DNA of 64,000 bases from Anisodus tanguticus (GCA_034509755.1 CM067561.1:5088646-5152645), one strand, 5' to 3'. Shown: positions 23,060 through 35,529, counted from the stretch's first letter. The notes: generated from the sequence alone by a model not told the origin. Program-made: numbers and translations.

Positions 23060-24047
23060 ATCATAAAATATTTAGCTTGATGATCGGGAAGAGGTTTGAG
23101 GCCATATTCATTGGAGTCGTTTCCTAGCTCCATGACCTTGTTTGAAATTCAAAAAAAAATATGGGGTATGTATAGGCTGGCTTTCCAAGTGAAGCACACC
23201 ATTTGACACTTTTGCATTAACTCCACTCTACTAAAAACTTATTCATTTCAGTTCTCAGCGAGCTTTCACGTTAATGTGTTCTCATGTCGACTACATTACT
23301 ACTCTTCTATAAAAAGTGATATTAATATTATGTAGGAATATCATAATAACAAAAGGTTTAAATCAACTCGATTGGATGGGCTACAATATTTATTGAGGAA
23401 TCATGGGCAAATTCGATAAATATCACAAGATATAAATTTTTAAAGTTTGTCCTTTTTTACTTGGGACATCTTTTCCTCTTAATATCTCCAACTTGTTCCA
23501 AACAATCTTCCCCACTCTAAACATCTCTAATTTGTTCCAAAATATGCGTCATATATATTTGCATGTCTAAATGATATTTTTTAAATTATTAGCTCTCGTT
23601 AGCAGGTAAATGACGCGTTTAGTGCTAGATAACCTTTTAATGAACCTTAAATGCTTTAAAAAATTGTGGTGCTACATAAATATTATATGAATTCTTCGAA
23701 TATCTCCAAAACTTTGAGATTGAATTTTTTTTTAATTGATAATCTTGTGTTATTGAATCATCTGGGTGTCCTTGTGAAAAAGTAAAAGCATGGTTATAGT
23801 CCAAATTTCGTGAAAGATAATTTTAAAAAATAAAATTTGGTCCACGCTAGAGAATCATTGAAGCTTTTATTCATAAAATGAAAACTCAATATAGTTGTTT
23901 GTTCTTTAAATTTGACTGGCTATTATTAAAACTTATTGTAGATGCTTATAAAAAATTGAATTTGAAGTTTTGAGATCATGTAGATCTGATTTAAAGTTGG
24001 TTTGGACAGAATTTTCAAGATGAAAATATACTCCCGCCGCCATTAAA
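23060..24047. other. Intergenic, no recognisable feature
   Basis: AT-rich. No coding frame, RNA gene or transposon end is supported. Confidence 0.5.
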
Positions 24048-24052
24048 GTTAC

Positions 24053-24430
24053 TGTTAATAGTTCCATATCGGATATGGAATGGGAACATAGACTCCTTAT
24101 ATGGACTTGGACAATACTCACCCTACAAGCTAGCTTTTGGGGTTGAATTAGGTCCAAGATCCATTCTTTACATGGTATCAGATCCAGACTCATTTCAATT
24201 CTTTGTTCACCGATGTTGGGCCCCAAAATTATATTATCCACGCTCCAGTTAACAAGGTCTGCGCATGCGGGGGAGTGTTAAGAGTTTCACATCGGATATG
24301 AAATGGGAACATGAACTCCTTATATGGACTTGGACAATCCTCACCGTACACGCTAGCTTTTGGACATGTACAATCCTCACCCTTCAAGCTAGCTTTTGGG
24401 GTTGGGTTAGATCCAAGATTCATTTTTACA
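24053..24430 (+). mobile_element. TRIM (miniature LTR retrotransposon), 378 bp
   Basis: LTR 1 (24053-24172) and LTR 2 (24276-24430) both start TGTTAA and end TTACA and share most of their sequence, including AACTCCTTATATGGACTTGG (one base different in LTR 1). Directly after LTR 1 is TGGTATCAGATCC (24173), a tRNA-iMet primer-binding site with slight decay, and before LTR 2 is GCGCATGCGGGGGAG, a polypurine tract. Flanks GTTAC (24048-24052) and GTGAC (24431-24435) are a 4-of-5 target duplication. There is no coding capacity. LTR 2 is longer because GCTAGCTTTTGG was internally duplicated. A minus-strand relative lies at 50755-50953. Confidence 0.9.
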
Positions 24431-24929
24431 GTGACATAGTAATTATTTTAGTAAATATAATATGTAAATGGATAGAATCGGGTATATTTTGGGTCCTATA
24501 TATATATAGCTGTGACTTTTTCCTAAAGCTGAATACACATATTTCCCTCAAACTTGTTTGATTTTTTATTTAGACACCTAATTTTAAAAAACTATACTTA
24601 TTAAACACTGGTTGTATGCCTATTAGGAACCTCATGTACAATCTTCCACAAATTTATATCACGTGACTTTCAAATGCTTACACAATGAATCAAGAGTTGA
24701 TATTTAAAAAGTAATAAAAAAATCTCTTCACTACCAAGAAGAGTAAGAGGGGAAGAGTAAGAGGAAGAAGAAGAGGAGAAGGAGGAGGAAGAAGAGGTGT
24801 AACAATAAACGGAAGTAGCTTAAAATAAAATAATTAAACTTTTTTTTTAAAATAATCTATCCGGTCAACATAAAATCCAATGAACCCAAGTATTTATTCA
24901 ATTTACCGTTATGCCATTGAATCACCATC
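24431..24929. other. Spacer with a purine tract upstream of RPL19 remnant
   Basis: No gene. 24736-24797 is an almost pure G/A tract. The region leads into the 5' flank of the RPL19 pseudogene. Confidence 0.5.
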
Positions 24930-24937
24930 AAACCCTA
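24930..24937 (+). promoter_or_regulatory. Telo-box AAACCCTA of the RPL19 relic
   Basis: AAACCCTA lies about 50 bp upstream of the pseudogene ATG. This motif is characteristic of promoters of plant ribosomal-protein and translation genes, and here fits the identity of the exon that follows. Confidence 0.65.
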
Positions 24938-24986
24938 CAACCTTAGCACAGTTTCTTCAGATAAATCTCTCCTCGAATAGGTTACA

Positions 24987-25074
24987 ATGGTGTCGCTTAA
25001 GATGCAGAAGCGGCTAGCCGCCATCATGGCTTGACCCAAATAAAGGCAATGAAATCTCCATGGCCAACTCCAGC
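24987..25074 (+). pseudogene. RPL19: RPL19 pseudogene, exon 1
   Basis: From ATG 24987 the frame reads MVSLKMQKRLAA, the conserved N-terminus of eukaryotic ribosomal protein eL19. After an internal deletion the sequence resumes in another frame as DPNKGNEISMANSS (25033-25074), matching the next conserved block. The intervening conserved residues (including a Cys-Gly-Arg-Gly region) are gone. The exon ends where eL19 genes carry an intron, and the remaining exons lie 11.7 kb away at 36789. It cannot encode a working ribosomal protein. Confidence 0.88.
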
Positions 25075-25154
25075 TAGTTCCTCTCCATATTTCTCCACAT
25101 ATATCTCCAACTATGATATGTTTGATATTCATGAACCTTATTTATTTTAATCAA

Positions 25155-26490
25155 CTTTTTAAAATGATGAATATCATCAGGAACAAGAACACTGTTAAAA
25201 ACAGTATAAAAGAGGAATATGATATACTTCAATATTTAGATCTACTTAATAAGTGGACTATTCCAAAGATCCAACTCAAGTTAATATATCAGATGGATAC
25301 TTTCGAAAAATTTAGGATTTAAACAAGTAGTCAAGACTACTGAAGAAACAATCATTATAGATAGCGATCATGCTACTTTTAAATTACTAAATGACAGTGA
25401 TATTGCCCCTTATAGGGAAACTCATCGATTTATGCATATTGAGTTAGTACAAGTTGTTTTTAAGTTACTTACATTGAGAGGCTTGCCAGAGAGCTTTATA
25501 GCAGCTCTAAGGGATGTTTATTTTAATGCTTATTATAACTTGCAGGTATCTTTGCAAGATGAGAATTCATTAAATGCTTTAATATTAAGTATTAAGTTGC
25601 ATGGATATGATTATATGCTTGGAACTAAGGTTATATATATTTGTTATAGAATTTATTTTAAACCCTTATACACAATGAATCCTATGTGCAAGATCATGGA
25701 TTTTAAAAACGAAACTATTTTAATAGAAATAAATTTTGGTAAATCAAAAATTACCACCAGAAGACCTATCAAATGGGATAGAAATAGATTTTCCTAAAGA
25801 ATGGGTCATAGATGGAGCTGCTCCTCCCAAGAGTAATTGTAATACTGATATTACTCATATTGAACAAACCCCATATGGGACTGTCAAGCTAAAATTTTCT
25901 AAACCTAATTACTTGACAAATGATTTTGGATCAAGATCTACTAGATTTGATGTTTCAAGTTGTTCTTATATTTCACCAGTTGATTATGCTGTTAGATCTC
26001 CATCACGAGCTTCTACTTCACGTATTCAAGATATTATAAATCCACATATCCCAAATAATACTGATAGAAATAGAATTGATAGGATTATAATTAGTAATGA
26101 TAATATTGCCAGAGGAGTTAATGAAGACCCAGATATAACTGAGTCAGACATGGGATATCCAAGTGTCTAATAGATCAAAGTCAAAAAATTAATTTTAGTC
26201 GGGGATCGCCCACACACATAAAAATCAGTGAGGACTTTTATAAACCTAGATGGAAACCGTTTAAAAAATGGTTTGTTTAAAACTTTTGATAAGAGTGAAC
26301 GATTAGTGCTTCAAGAGGAATTTTATAAATATCTCTCTCAAGCTAACAAAATTATATCTTTTGTTCCCTGGTTTATGGCTAATTATGTGGGAGATTATAT
26401 CTCTGTTTTAGAAAGAGAGTACAAACTCTCTAGTGGGGAGTCGTTCATATTGTTTTCCCTCCACAACAACTTTTCCAAATTTAAGATTAT
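25155..26490 (+). pseudogene. EPRV copy 1: movement-protein region (decayed)
   Basis: This block aligns nearly base for base with 28165-29530 (copy 2). Its frames resemble the 30K-superfamily movement-protein region of Caulimoviridae polyproteins, with a conserved region near 25500-25600. Several frameshifts and stops break it, and a deletion of about 65 bp relative to copy 2 lies near 25515. It is an old viral integration in host DNA and non-functional. The closest group is probably the solendovirus/petuvirus-like EPRVs known from Solanaceae; that placement is an inference. Confidence 0.75.
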
Positions 26491-27388
26491 CATAAAGAAG
26501 ATATTTACCCCAGAAGATTGTGGATTTAGCACAACGAAAGAACATAAATATTTCCATCCTGAGCAAAAAGTTCAGGTAAAGTTCAATTGTTGGGATTATA
26601 TTGATAGCTTTCATAAAACTTTCTTTATGAAAATTCTAATAAAAATATTCGTGGTTCATAAAGATATGTTCAAATGTTTATAAGCAGAACATTTCAAATT
26701 GGTTTTGCCATTGGTGGGTAAACTATGGCCCGTCTATTGATATTTTGCCTCAACCATTCAAGAGTTTATACACTGAATGGATTGATGTTTCTCCTGAGAT
26801 TATAAAGTGTGAGAATCATAATACAATCATCAAAGGGATCGCTAATAAGCACTTCTTTGTTGAGTTTTCTAATCCATGGATTATGATATGGTCTGTAGAA
26901 GTGGGTTATACCCCCCCCCCCAACAAATTCCTCATCTTCAAATGACCTTTTATACAAGGTTTTAGAAGAAGTTAATACAGAAGAACAAAGATGGTGTTAT
27001 GAATGGACAAGAACTTATAGATCAGATAACAGCCACCATTTCAAGTTATACTGAATTAAAACAAAATCAACCACATGCTGAAGTCAATAGTCCATTCCAG
27101 CATATTGCTAAGAAACTTCAGATTAAAAAAGGAGTAGTTTCCAGAGCTGATATTATAGCCTCATATATGGCAGAAGTGAAAAAATATTTAAAGAAAAATC
27201 TAGATGAAGAATTTCCTTCAGACACCTCTATGGAATCCGTCCATACTGATGAAGAAGAAGACCATATCCAAGATTCTCAAGAACCTTATGATACAGACTT
27301 CGATATTGAGGGATATCTCAAGAAGTTTCAAGACAAATTAGAGGAATCCTCCACTACAGAAAAAGATAAGGGAAAAGGAAAAGAATAA
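26491..27388 (+). pseudogene. EPRV copy 1: 3'-terminal ORF remnant
   Basis: At about 26490 copy 1 stops matching copy 2 and jumps to sequence that ends just before the intergenic region. It is therefore the 3' end of the viral genome, with coat protein and reverse transcriptase deleted in between. Fragments of one protein are spread over three frames (26491-26683, 26745-26945, 26999-27388). The last is a clean 129-codon frame with an acidic, Lys/Glu-rich end. By position it would be the last viral ORF (transactivator position in this family), but I cannot confirm the function. Confidence 0.6.
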
Positions 27389-28164
27389 TAAGAAAATGCA
27401 GCCGGTGGACCCATCATAAATAAGGACTGGACAGATGGAATCTGCTTTTATAAAACAGAAATTATTAAAGTTTGAATCACTGTATTTTTGCCTTATATGT
27501 TTTGGCCTTTTATAGATTTTATTTGTCGGCCACAGGTGTAGGGCCCTTTCTTTTTAGCCTTTTCCTCTTTTCACTTTTTATCTTGTCGGCCACGATTTGG
27601 CCTCTTGGTTTGTTTGTATTCTAAAGGATTCATTATATAAGGATCCTTAGTTTTAGTTAAGAGGCAGACTTTCGCCAACCTCTCTCTCTAATGTAAAAAA
27701 CTCTCTCTAATTAAGAAGTTGATGTTTGCTAACCATCTTTCTTACTGAGCATAATTTAAAGGCCCTGGTAATTTTATTTTCTTTTATTAATAATAATTAT
27801 ATATTTATTACTGGATTAGCCGATGAGCGTCTAAACCTTTTGTGTTGAGCTATGTTGCACTAGACTACTTGGAATCATGGTACTAATGATTTAATAAAGC
27901 TAATGATTCATGTGAGAAGGTACTAGGTTTGGCAGAGGACAACCCATGCGGAATGTCTGAAGCTCAGGCTGATGGTCCTGTTTTAGCCCGCTGAGCCATG
28001 GTGGCGTTAGGACATTTTTGGATCTGTTCTGAGTTAAGATAACCCTGCCAGGATCTGTCGACCCTTAAAAGTTCTTCTGATAGTGCCTCTCTGTGAACCC
28101 TTCCGCGAATTATGGTATCAGAATCATGTGCACAAGTAGTAATAGGTAACTAGTTCAACACACT
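27389..28164 (+). promoter_or_regulatory. EPRV intergenic region: promoter, leader and PBS
   Basis: Non-coding block between the last ORF of copy 1 and the first ORF of copy 2. It has a TATA box, TATATAAGG (27634-27642), followed by a CT-rich start region (CTCTCTCTAATGTAAAAAAC). About 470 bp further on is a primer-binding site TGGTATCAGAATCATG (28113), matching the first ten bases of the tRNA-iMet complement. This is the arrangement of Caulimoviridae pregenomic RNA promoters. Because it sits between two copies, it shows a head-to-tail integration. Confidence 0.75.
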
Positions 28165-29243
28165 TTCTAAAATGATGAATATCATCAGGAACAAGAACAC
28201 TGTTAAAAACAGTAAAAAAAAATGGGATATGATATACCTCAACATTTAGATCTACTTAATAAGTGGACTATTCCAAAGATCTAACCCAAGTTAATATATC
28301 AGATGGGTACTTTCGAAAAATTAGGATTTAAATAAGTAGTCAAGACTACTAAAGAAACAATCATTGTAGATAGCGATCATGCTACTATTAAATTACTAAA
28401 TGACAGTGATATTGCCCCTTATAGGGAAACCCATCGATTTATGCATATTGGGTTAGTACAGGTTGCTTTTAATCCACTTACATTGAGAGGCTTGCCAGAG
28501 AGCTTTATAGCAGCTCTAAGGGATGGTAGAAATCAGAACTGAAAAAATCCCATATAGGGACACTACAGACCAGATTGGTATATGGTCCTGTTTATTTTAA
28601 TGCTTATTATAATTTGCAGGTATCTTTGCAAGATGAGAATTCATTAAATGCTTTAATATTAAGTATTAAGTTGCATGGATATGATTATATGCCTGGAACT
28701 AAGGTTATATGTATTTGTTATAGAATTTATTTTAAACCCTTATACACAATGAATCCTATGTACAAGATCATGGAATTTAAAAACGAAACCATTTTAATAG
28801 AAATAAATTTTGGTAAATCAAAAATTACCACCAGAAGACCTGTCAAATGGGATGAAATAGATTTTCCCAAAAAATGGGTCATAGAGGGAGCTGCTCCTCC
28901 CAAGAGTAATTGTAATACTGATATTACTCATATTGAACAAGCACCAGATGGGACTGTCAAGCTAAAGTTTTCTAAACTTAATTACTTGACAAATGATTTT
29001 GGATCAAGATCTACTAGATTTGATGTTTCAAACCGTTCTTATATTTCACCAGTTGATTATGCTGTTAGATCTCCGTCACGAGCTTTTACTTCACGTATTC
29101 ATGATATTATAAATCCACTTATCCCAGATAATACTGATAGAAATAGAATTGAAAGGATTATAATTAGTAATGATAATATTGCCAGAGGAGTTAATGAAGA
29201 CCCAGATATAACTGAGTCAGACATGGGTTATCCAATTGTCTAA
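28165..29243 (+). pseudogene. EPRV copy 2: movement-protein region
   Basis: Second copy of the block at 25155. The frame at 28575-29243 stays open for 222 codons, longer than in copy 1, and runs from the 30K-type movement region into a linker. It is preceded by a stop-ridden first part (28165-28570). Sequence identity with copy 1 is high with scattered changes, so the two copies derive from the same or closely related viral genomes. Confidence 0.75.
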
Positions 29244-31165
29244 TGGATCAAAGTCAAAAAATTAATTTTAGTCGGGGATCGCCCGCACGCATAAAAATCA
29301 GTGAGGACTGTTATAAACCTAGATGGGAACCGTTTAAAAAATGGTTTTTTGAAACTTTTGATATAATTGAACGATTAGTGCTTCAAGAGAAATTTTATAA
29401 AGATCTCTCTCAAGCTAACAAAATTATATCTTTTGTTCCCTGGTTTATGACTAATTATGTAGGAGATTATATCACTGTTTTAGAAAGGGAGTACAAACTC
29501 TCTAATGGGGGAGTCGTTCATACTGTTTTCCCTGCACAACAACCTTTCCAAATTGAAAAGGGTAATAAAGTTCTTGATTTTTGCTGCCTTTTCAAAATTA
29601 TTTGATGATAATACTGCTTTGGTTACAACTTCGCATATTAATAGAATGCTCAAACAGAATAACTACACAAATGTTTATATGAACATATTGGGTGAACAAA
29701 TTGCTCTTTTACATAATAGAGTTGAGAAATTAACTTCAAAAATTATGAAGTCGATTCCTTCTTCTAGCCGTCATACACCTGCATCTACTCCTAGTGTACA
29801 CCCTCCGCCTGAAATTAAAGATTTCAAGTTAAGAGCATACTCAGAGCTTGAGCAATTACTAGATGATATGTGTAAGGTTTTATGAATCAGTCCTTTAACA
29901 AAAGATGAGTTGGACTTTTCTGGAGATGATTATAAGCAAAGGATGTCTGATGAGATTAATAACCTAGAAAAATATGCTAGGACACCAGTACAAATGATGT
30001 ACTACTATCCCAAACCTACTCCTCAGGATGTTTTGTTTGAGGAGCAAGAGATTGTTGATAACAATAGTTATAGTGGAAAGAGTATCTATGAATGAAACAT
30101 ATATGGTTATACAGAAATACAAATTTATACGGTGGTTCACAGGATGCTTATGTATAGCACAATCTGCAAAGCTAACAATAACTTTGACAAGACTGTTGCA
30201 GAAATGATCATATCAGGATTTAATGGTCAATTGAAAGGCTGGTGGGATCATTATTTAACCCAAGAACAACGTTATAGTATTATTGGGTCAGTAAAAACTG
30301 AACCAGGTCTAGAACCCACGCAGAATGCGATTTATACCCTAGGGATTAATATTATAGAGCATTTTACTGGAAGATGGTCAGATGATAGTGAAAACATTAG
30401 AACCTTACTCCAGAACCTAAGATGCAAAACCCTTACATCATTTAGGTGGTATAAGGATGTTTTCCTTAGCAGAGTCATGTAATTACGAGAATGTAATAGC
30501 CCTTTTTGGAAGTCCAAATTTATAGATGGATTACCAGCCCTCTTCGCAGAAAGAGTTAGAAAAGGGAGAATTACCATCAATTATGGCATTTATATTTATG
30601 GAAGCCTAATAGGTACATATATTCAAGAAGGCTTAGCCTTGTGTAACGAGATCAAGCTGAATCAGCAGATCAAAAGTCAGAACCTCAATGAAAGACAACA
30701 GTTAGGGGAGTTCTGTGGTCAGTTTGGAATGAAAATACCCAAAGCCAAGGTCTCTTGTAGACGAAAAGAAAAAAAATCAGGAAAATTTCCAAAAATTGAA
30801 AGCGAAATGCCTGGATAAGAAGGTGAGAAGAAAGAAAGAGTTTAAAACTCGCAAGAATTTTATAAAATCAAAGAATCCAAAGGAATTGGAAATGTGGCAG
30901 GACAGACCACTATTATAAAGATTGTAAAGTTAAAGAAAAGATTATGGCCCTTAACATTGGAGATGATTTAAATGATACATTATCCAAGCTATTGCTTAAC
31001 TCGGAGCCAGAAGATTCAGGTTTCAAAACTGATGAAGCAAAGGATTCCTTCTCAGATGAGGAAATTAGAGTTCTTAATAGCGAAGATTGTATTGCTTCGA
31101 AAGAAGAATGCTTACCCTGTCAAATCGAACAACCTTGTTCTGAGAAGATTACGGAGCCAACATGA
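29243..31165 (+). pseudogene. EPRV copy 2: coat-protein (Gag-like) region
   Basis: Fragments in shifting frames (29243-29605, 29505-29885, 29910-30095, 30132-30482, 30944-31165) make up a Gag/coat-type protein. The 30132-30482 part carries the conserved core around a WYKD motif. Near 30893-30925 is a zinc-knuckle remnant (CGRTDHYYKDC) whose first Cys position reads Asn. An acidic tail follows. The copy ends abruptly at about 31165, where minus-strand copia D begins; reverse transcriptase is absent. It has multiple stops and is non-functional. Confidence 0.7.
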
Positions 31166-32499
31166 TTCAGCGACCACATTGGCCACCCCCGGTATTCTGC
31201 CTCAGCGCTTGACCGAGACAAAGTTGGTTGGCGTTTGGATGACCATGAAATCAGATTATCCCTAAAAAAAACACAATAACCCGAGGTTGAACACCGTGTG
31301 TCCGGGCAGCCACCCCAATCTGCATCAGTATAAGAGGATAGAGTCAAGATGGAGGATTTATACAAATGTAATCCAAACTGAATAGTACCCTGGATGTACC
31401 GCAGAATCCGTTTGAGAGCCCCAATATGTTCCTCTTTTGGATCATGCATATGCAAACACACATGCTGAACAACATGGGAGATATCAGGTCTCGTGAAAGT
31501 GAGGTACTGCAAGGCCCCTGCGAGGCTGCGGTAGTATGTAGAATCACTGTATGAAGCCCCTGCAGTATTACTCAATTTGGATTTTGTATCCACTGGAGTA
31601 TGTGATGGCTTGCAGGATGACATACCGACTTTTTCAAGTATCTCATCGGCGTATTTCTTCTAACTTAGAAACAGACCACCTGCATATTAAGTGACAACAA
31701 TGCCCAAAAAATAATTTAAAGGACCCAAATCCTTCATCGCAAATTCTGTTGCGAGGAGGGACATAATAGACTAGCGAAGGACGGTAGATAATGCAGTGAT
31801 AATGATGTCATCTACATATAGGAGGATATAGGCCATGTCACTACCCTTCTTATAAATGAATAATGATTGATCGAACTTGTTGTGGGAGAAACCAAGAGTG
31901 GATACAAAACCTGCAAACTTGTTATACCAAGCCCGCAGAGCTTGTTTCAAACCATATAGGGATTTTTTCAGCATGCACACATAGTTTGGATGTGTAGAGT
32001 CTCGAAAATCCAGCGGTTGGTGCATGTAAACTATTTCCTGTAGATGGTCATGCAAAAATGCATTTTTGACATCTAACTGATGAATGGTTCAGGATTTGGA
32101 CAATGTCAGGCTAAGAACCGTTCGGATAATAGATGGCTTAACCACCGGGCTAAAAGTTTCTCCACAATCTACTCCAACCTGCTGAGACCTGCCATCACCA
32201 ACAAGTCGAGCTTTGTATCTCGCAAAAGAGCCATCATAATTCTTTTTGTGACAGAAAATCCACATAGACCTAATAATGTTCACAGGAGATGGGCGGGGAA
32301 CTAATGCCGACGTCTTATTTTCAATAAGAGCATTAATTTCGTCTAACATGGAAGCTTTCCAATTCGGGTCTGATAAGGCTGCTTTGGGATTTTTTGGTAT
32401 GGGTGATGGTTGAACCGAAGATAGTAAGTTAAACTGACATTTGGGCTGAAAAATTCCATGCATGGCACGAGTTTCAATGGTCCGAGGTTGTACTGTCAT
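31166..32499 (-). pseudogene. Copia D reverse transcriptase and RNase H
   Basis: The RT N-part is at 32089-32499 (WKASMLDEINALIENKTSAL; FARYKARLV). The RT catalytic part at 31771-32055 keeps YVDD (LLYVDDIIIT) and LYGLKQA. RNase H at 31166-31623 has DADWGGCPDTR and SRSSAEAEYRG, then is cut off at the EPRV boundary. Frames are broken between these pieces, near 31650-31770 and 32056-32088. The motif order and wording are those of RE1-type copia elements. Confidence 0.88.
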
Positions 32500-32710
32500 C
32501 GGTTGGGTGGTAGGAATCTCAGGGGTGGAGTGGAGTCTAAGTTTGAAGGTATGGGGGAGTGATTTACCGAGTGGTTATTGGGCTGGAATAATAGGCGAGG
32601 GAACAGTGGGCTCCCCCACATGGGCCTGGTTGTTACGGGGATGCAATTGGGCCGAAACTACTGGTCCAGTACCGTGAAGTGGTGGGGCGGGGTTAAATTT
32701 GGTTATTGGG

Positions 32711-34229
32711 TTATGGCGGGTCAACTGGTGGTTGATTATTGAGATGGTGGTGTAAAATGGGATGTATTCCGTTGTTCAAAAAATCATATGAAGGTGAGGA
32801 TGCCACATGAGACTTAGCAAACGGAAATTTAGACTCATCAAAAACTACGTAACGAGAGATAATAACTTTCCTCGTCGCCATGTCAAAATATTTATATCCC
32901 CTATGATTTAATAGATATCCCAAAAGAACGCAAGGAGTCGACCTAGCCTGCAACTTGTGAATGGAAGTAGAAGAAAACAAAGGATAACACAAACACCCGT
33001 AAATGTGTAAAAGATGGAAGACGATGATACAATATTTGTGTAGGGGACACATTGGAGAGCAGTTTACTAGGAAGAATATTTAAAAGATAGGTTGTCATTT
33101 GAAGTGCATGGTGCCAAAAATTTGGTGGTGTGGAAGAATGCACAAGGATGGTGCGAATCACATTATTAATTGTTCGTATTTTTCTTTCGGCTTTCCCATT
33201 TTGTGGTGATGTATGTGGACACGAAATACGCAAAGACATCCCATTTTGGTGACAAAAATCTTTAAAATGGGTATTTATGAATTTCCCCCCATTGTCACAC
33301 TGAAAACATTTAATGAATTTGCCAAATTGAATTTTGATAAAAATACTAAATTGTTTTAAAATGGTATAGGTTTGTGATTTATGTCTTAAGGGAAAAGTCC
33401 ATAAAAAATTCAAATAATCATCTAGAATTAGCATAAAGTATTTATGACCTGCAGAACTCAAAACATGTGATGTCCACAAATCACAATGCAAAATATCAAA
33501 TGACATAAAAGTATGAGAAGTAGAGGACGCAAAAGGGAGCTTAACATGTTTACCAATCACACAAGATTGGCAAACAGAAGAGTCCAAAGTTCGGTTACAA
33601 GCAAACAAATTATTCTTTCTAAGAGAATTAAAAACTGGTGCTCCTGGATGACCCAACCGATTTTGCCAGACAATAGGAGAAATGGCAGCAAAGGTGGATG
33701 GTTTGGTTATGCGGTTGTTGGAAACAGAGGTGATGGGATATAGGTGCCCCGTGCTATTACATCTCTTGAGTGGCATCCCCGTCTGAAAATCCTTCACAGA
33801 AAAGCCAAACGAATCAAAATTCACAGAAATATTGTTGTCAATTGTAAATCGTCTAACAAATATCAAGTTCTTAATTAATTTTGGTGCATGTAGGACATTT
33901 TTCAAGTATAATGGAGGGTGTGGAGAGGGAACAACCTGACCAATACCACGAATTGGAATTTCCTGACCACTGCCGACAATAATATTTTTATTATTGCTCA
34001 TATTAAAATAAGATGAGAGATTACCTTGAGATGCCGTAATATGTGACGTAGCCCCTGTATCCAGGTACCATAACTCATCTGGAACATTTAAATTCATGTG
34101 GTTCATGGCTTGTTTGATGTCAGTGGGCGCATAGCCTACTGAAGATAGTGCTTGAACCGCAAACTCATGTTGGGGACGAGACCCTAGAATTCCTGGTTGG
34201 TGAGTTGAAGGTGAAGGCCTGACCCACAA
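32711..34229 (-). pseudogene. Copia D protease and integrase
   Basis: A 428-codon frame (34229-32943) contains the protease active site LDTGATSHI, intact, the pre-integrase finger (WQNRLGHPG ... CQSCVIGKH), and the integrase core: DILHCDLWT, FQCDNGGKF and SPQNGKAERK, giving D-D-E. It frameshifts near 32960 into the C-terminal frame (33052-32711: KLQARSTPCVLLGY, KYFDMATRKV). This is the longest open stretch of any element in the window, so D is less decayed here than A or B. Confidence 0.9.
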
Positions 34230-35159
34230 AGAAGTAGGGTACGGACATGGTAGGGCAGCCCACTGTGGGGCCGAGGCCCACGGTAGGTACTACCCCCACT
34301 GATTACCGCCGCTGCTGCTTGGACGTCATTGTCCGGATTGCTCGCTGCCGCCGGCGGGTTGGCCACCGCCACGGCCTCGTCCCTTTTCACCATTATTTTT
34401 CCCTTTGTTATTGTTACGGTTTGAACCCCGATTTTTGCCATTATTTTGATAATTGCCCCCCCCCGAACCAGAATTTTGGGGCTCCGAATTCATGGAATAT
34501 GAGTTGGTAGAGACGAGAGCAGTGCCGACGGTGGATGCTCCAGAAGACGCCTATTTTGCCTTCCTTATTTCCTCGAGAATTAACCTCGAACGAGCCTCAT
34601 AGAAATGAGGTAATAGATTACTTTGCCGAATGAACGTAGCAATCCCATCATACTATTCATTCAATCCTGCAATCAACTGAAGGACCAACCATTGATTTGT
34701 CACGGGTGAACCAACGTTGGATAATTGGTCCGCAAGCATCTTCAATTCCTGACAATAAGCAGAGATGTTGGAAAAGTCATCCAATTTAACATTAGTAAAT
34801 TAGTGTTCAAGATAAACGGCCCAAGAAACTTTGTTATCCTGAAATATATTTTCTAACCGTTCCCATGCCTGTTTAGCCGTAGAGTTCGGCTTCAAAATGG
34901 TATGTAAGAGATCGTTGGATATAGTGTCATAAATCCATTGAAGGACAATAGCATCCAAACGGAACCATAGCTTTTTGTCCACCACAATGGTGTCCGATGA
35001 TGACTCGGAAGGTATGATATGGTCGAGTACCTCATATGCGCGGCAATAAATTTTAAACAATTCCGCCTAAGAGGTATACTGCCCTTTCTCCATTTCAAGT
35101 GTGATGGAGATAAAATTCTTGACGTTATTAACGGGATGAAATATTTGTTTTTCGGCCAT
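34230..35159 (-). pseudogene. Copia D gag
   Basis: Starts at ATG 35157-35159. A stop early on (about 35068) replaces an expected Trp. The clear UBN2/copia Gag block is at 34800-35060 (VLQWIYDTISNDLLHTILKP). The rest is broken by stops and frameshifts towards a Gly/Arg-rich region near 34300-34440. I see no CCHC knuckle, unlike elements A and B. Element C has a similar Gag with a basic Gly/Arg-rich segment. Confidence 0.8.
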
Positions 35160-35529
35160 ATGTTCCACAAAAAATCAAAAATTAGAGAAGAAAAGAAGTA
35201 TGGAGATGTTTTGATGGATGTGGAGTGAATAAACCTTTGTATCTGTTAGGGTTTGGGAGATGTGTAAGCCGAGAGGCGGGGTGGGAGTTGTAGAACTCGA
35301 CTACAAATTTTAAAAGATGTTTAGTTTTAGGATTTAGGAGAAGTAGTAAACTAAAAAACCCTAAGTGCTAAGTGGCCGAAACAGTTAAAAGGAAAAAGAA
35401 GAAAAATTGGTAAAGAGAAGAAGAATTAGGGCAAGAGATCTTTGGCTTTTGATACCATGTAGTATGATTAATTCCTTGAGTATTTCATTTCAATGATAGC
35501 AAATATATACAATATTACAATGTAGTACT

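Noticed and set aside
34247..34510. Plus-strand frame opposite copia D gag
   Set aside because: Shadow of the Gly/Arg-rich part of Gag.
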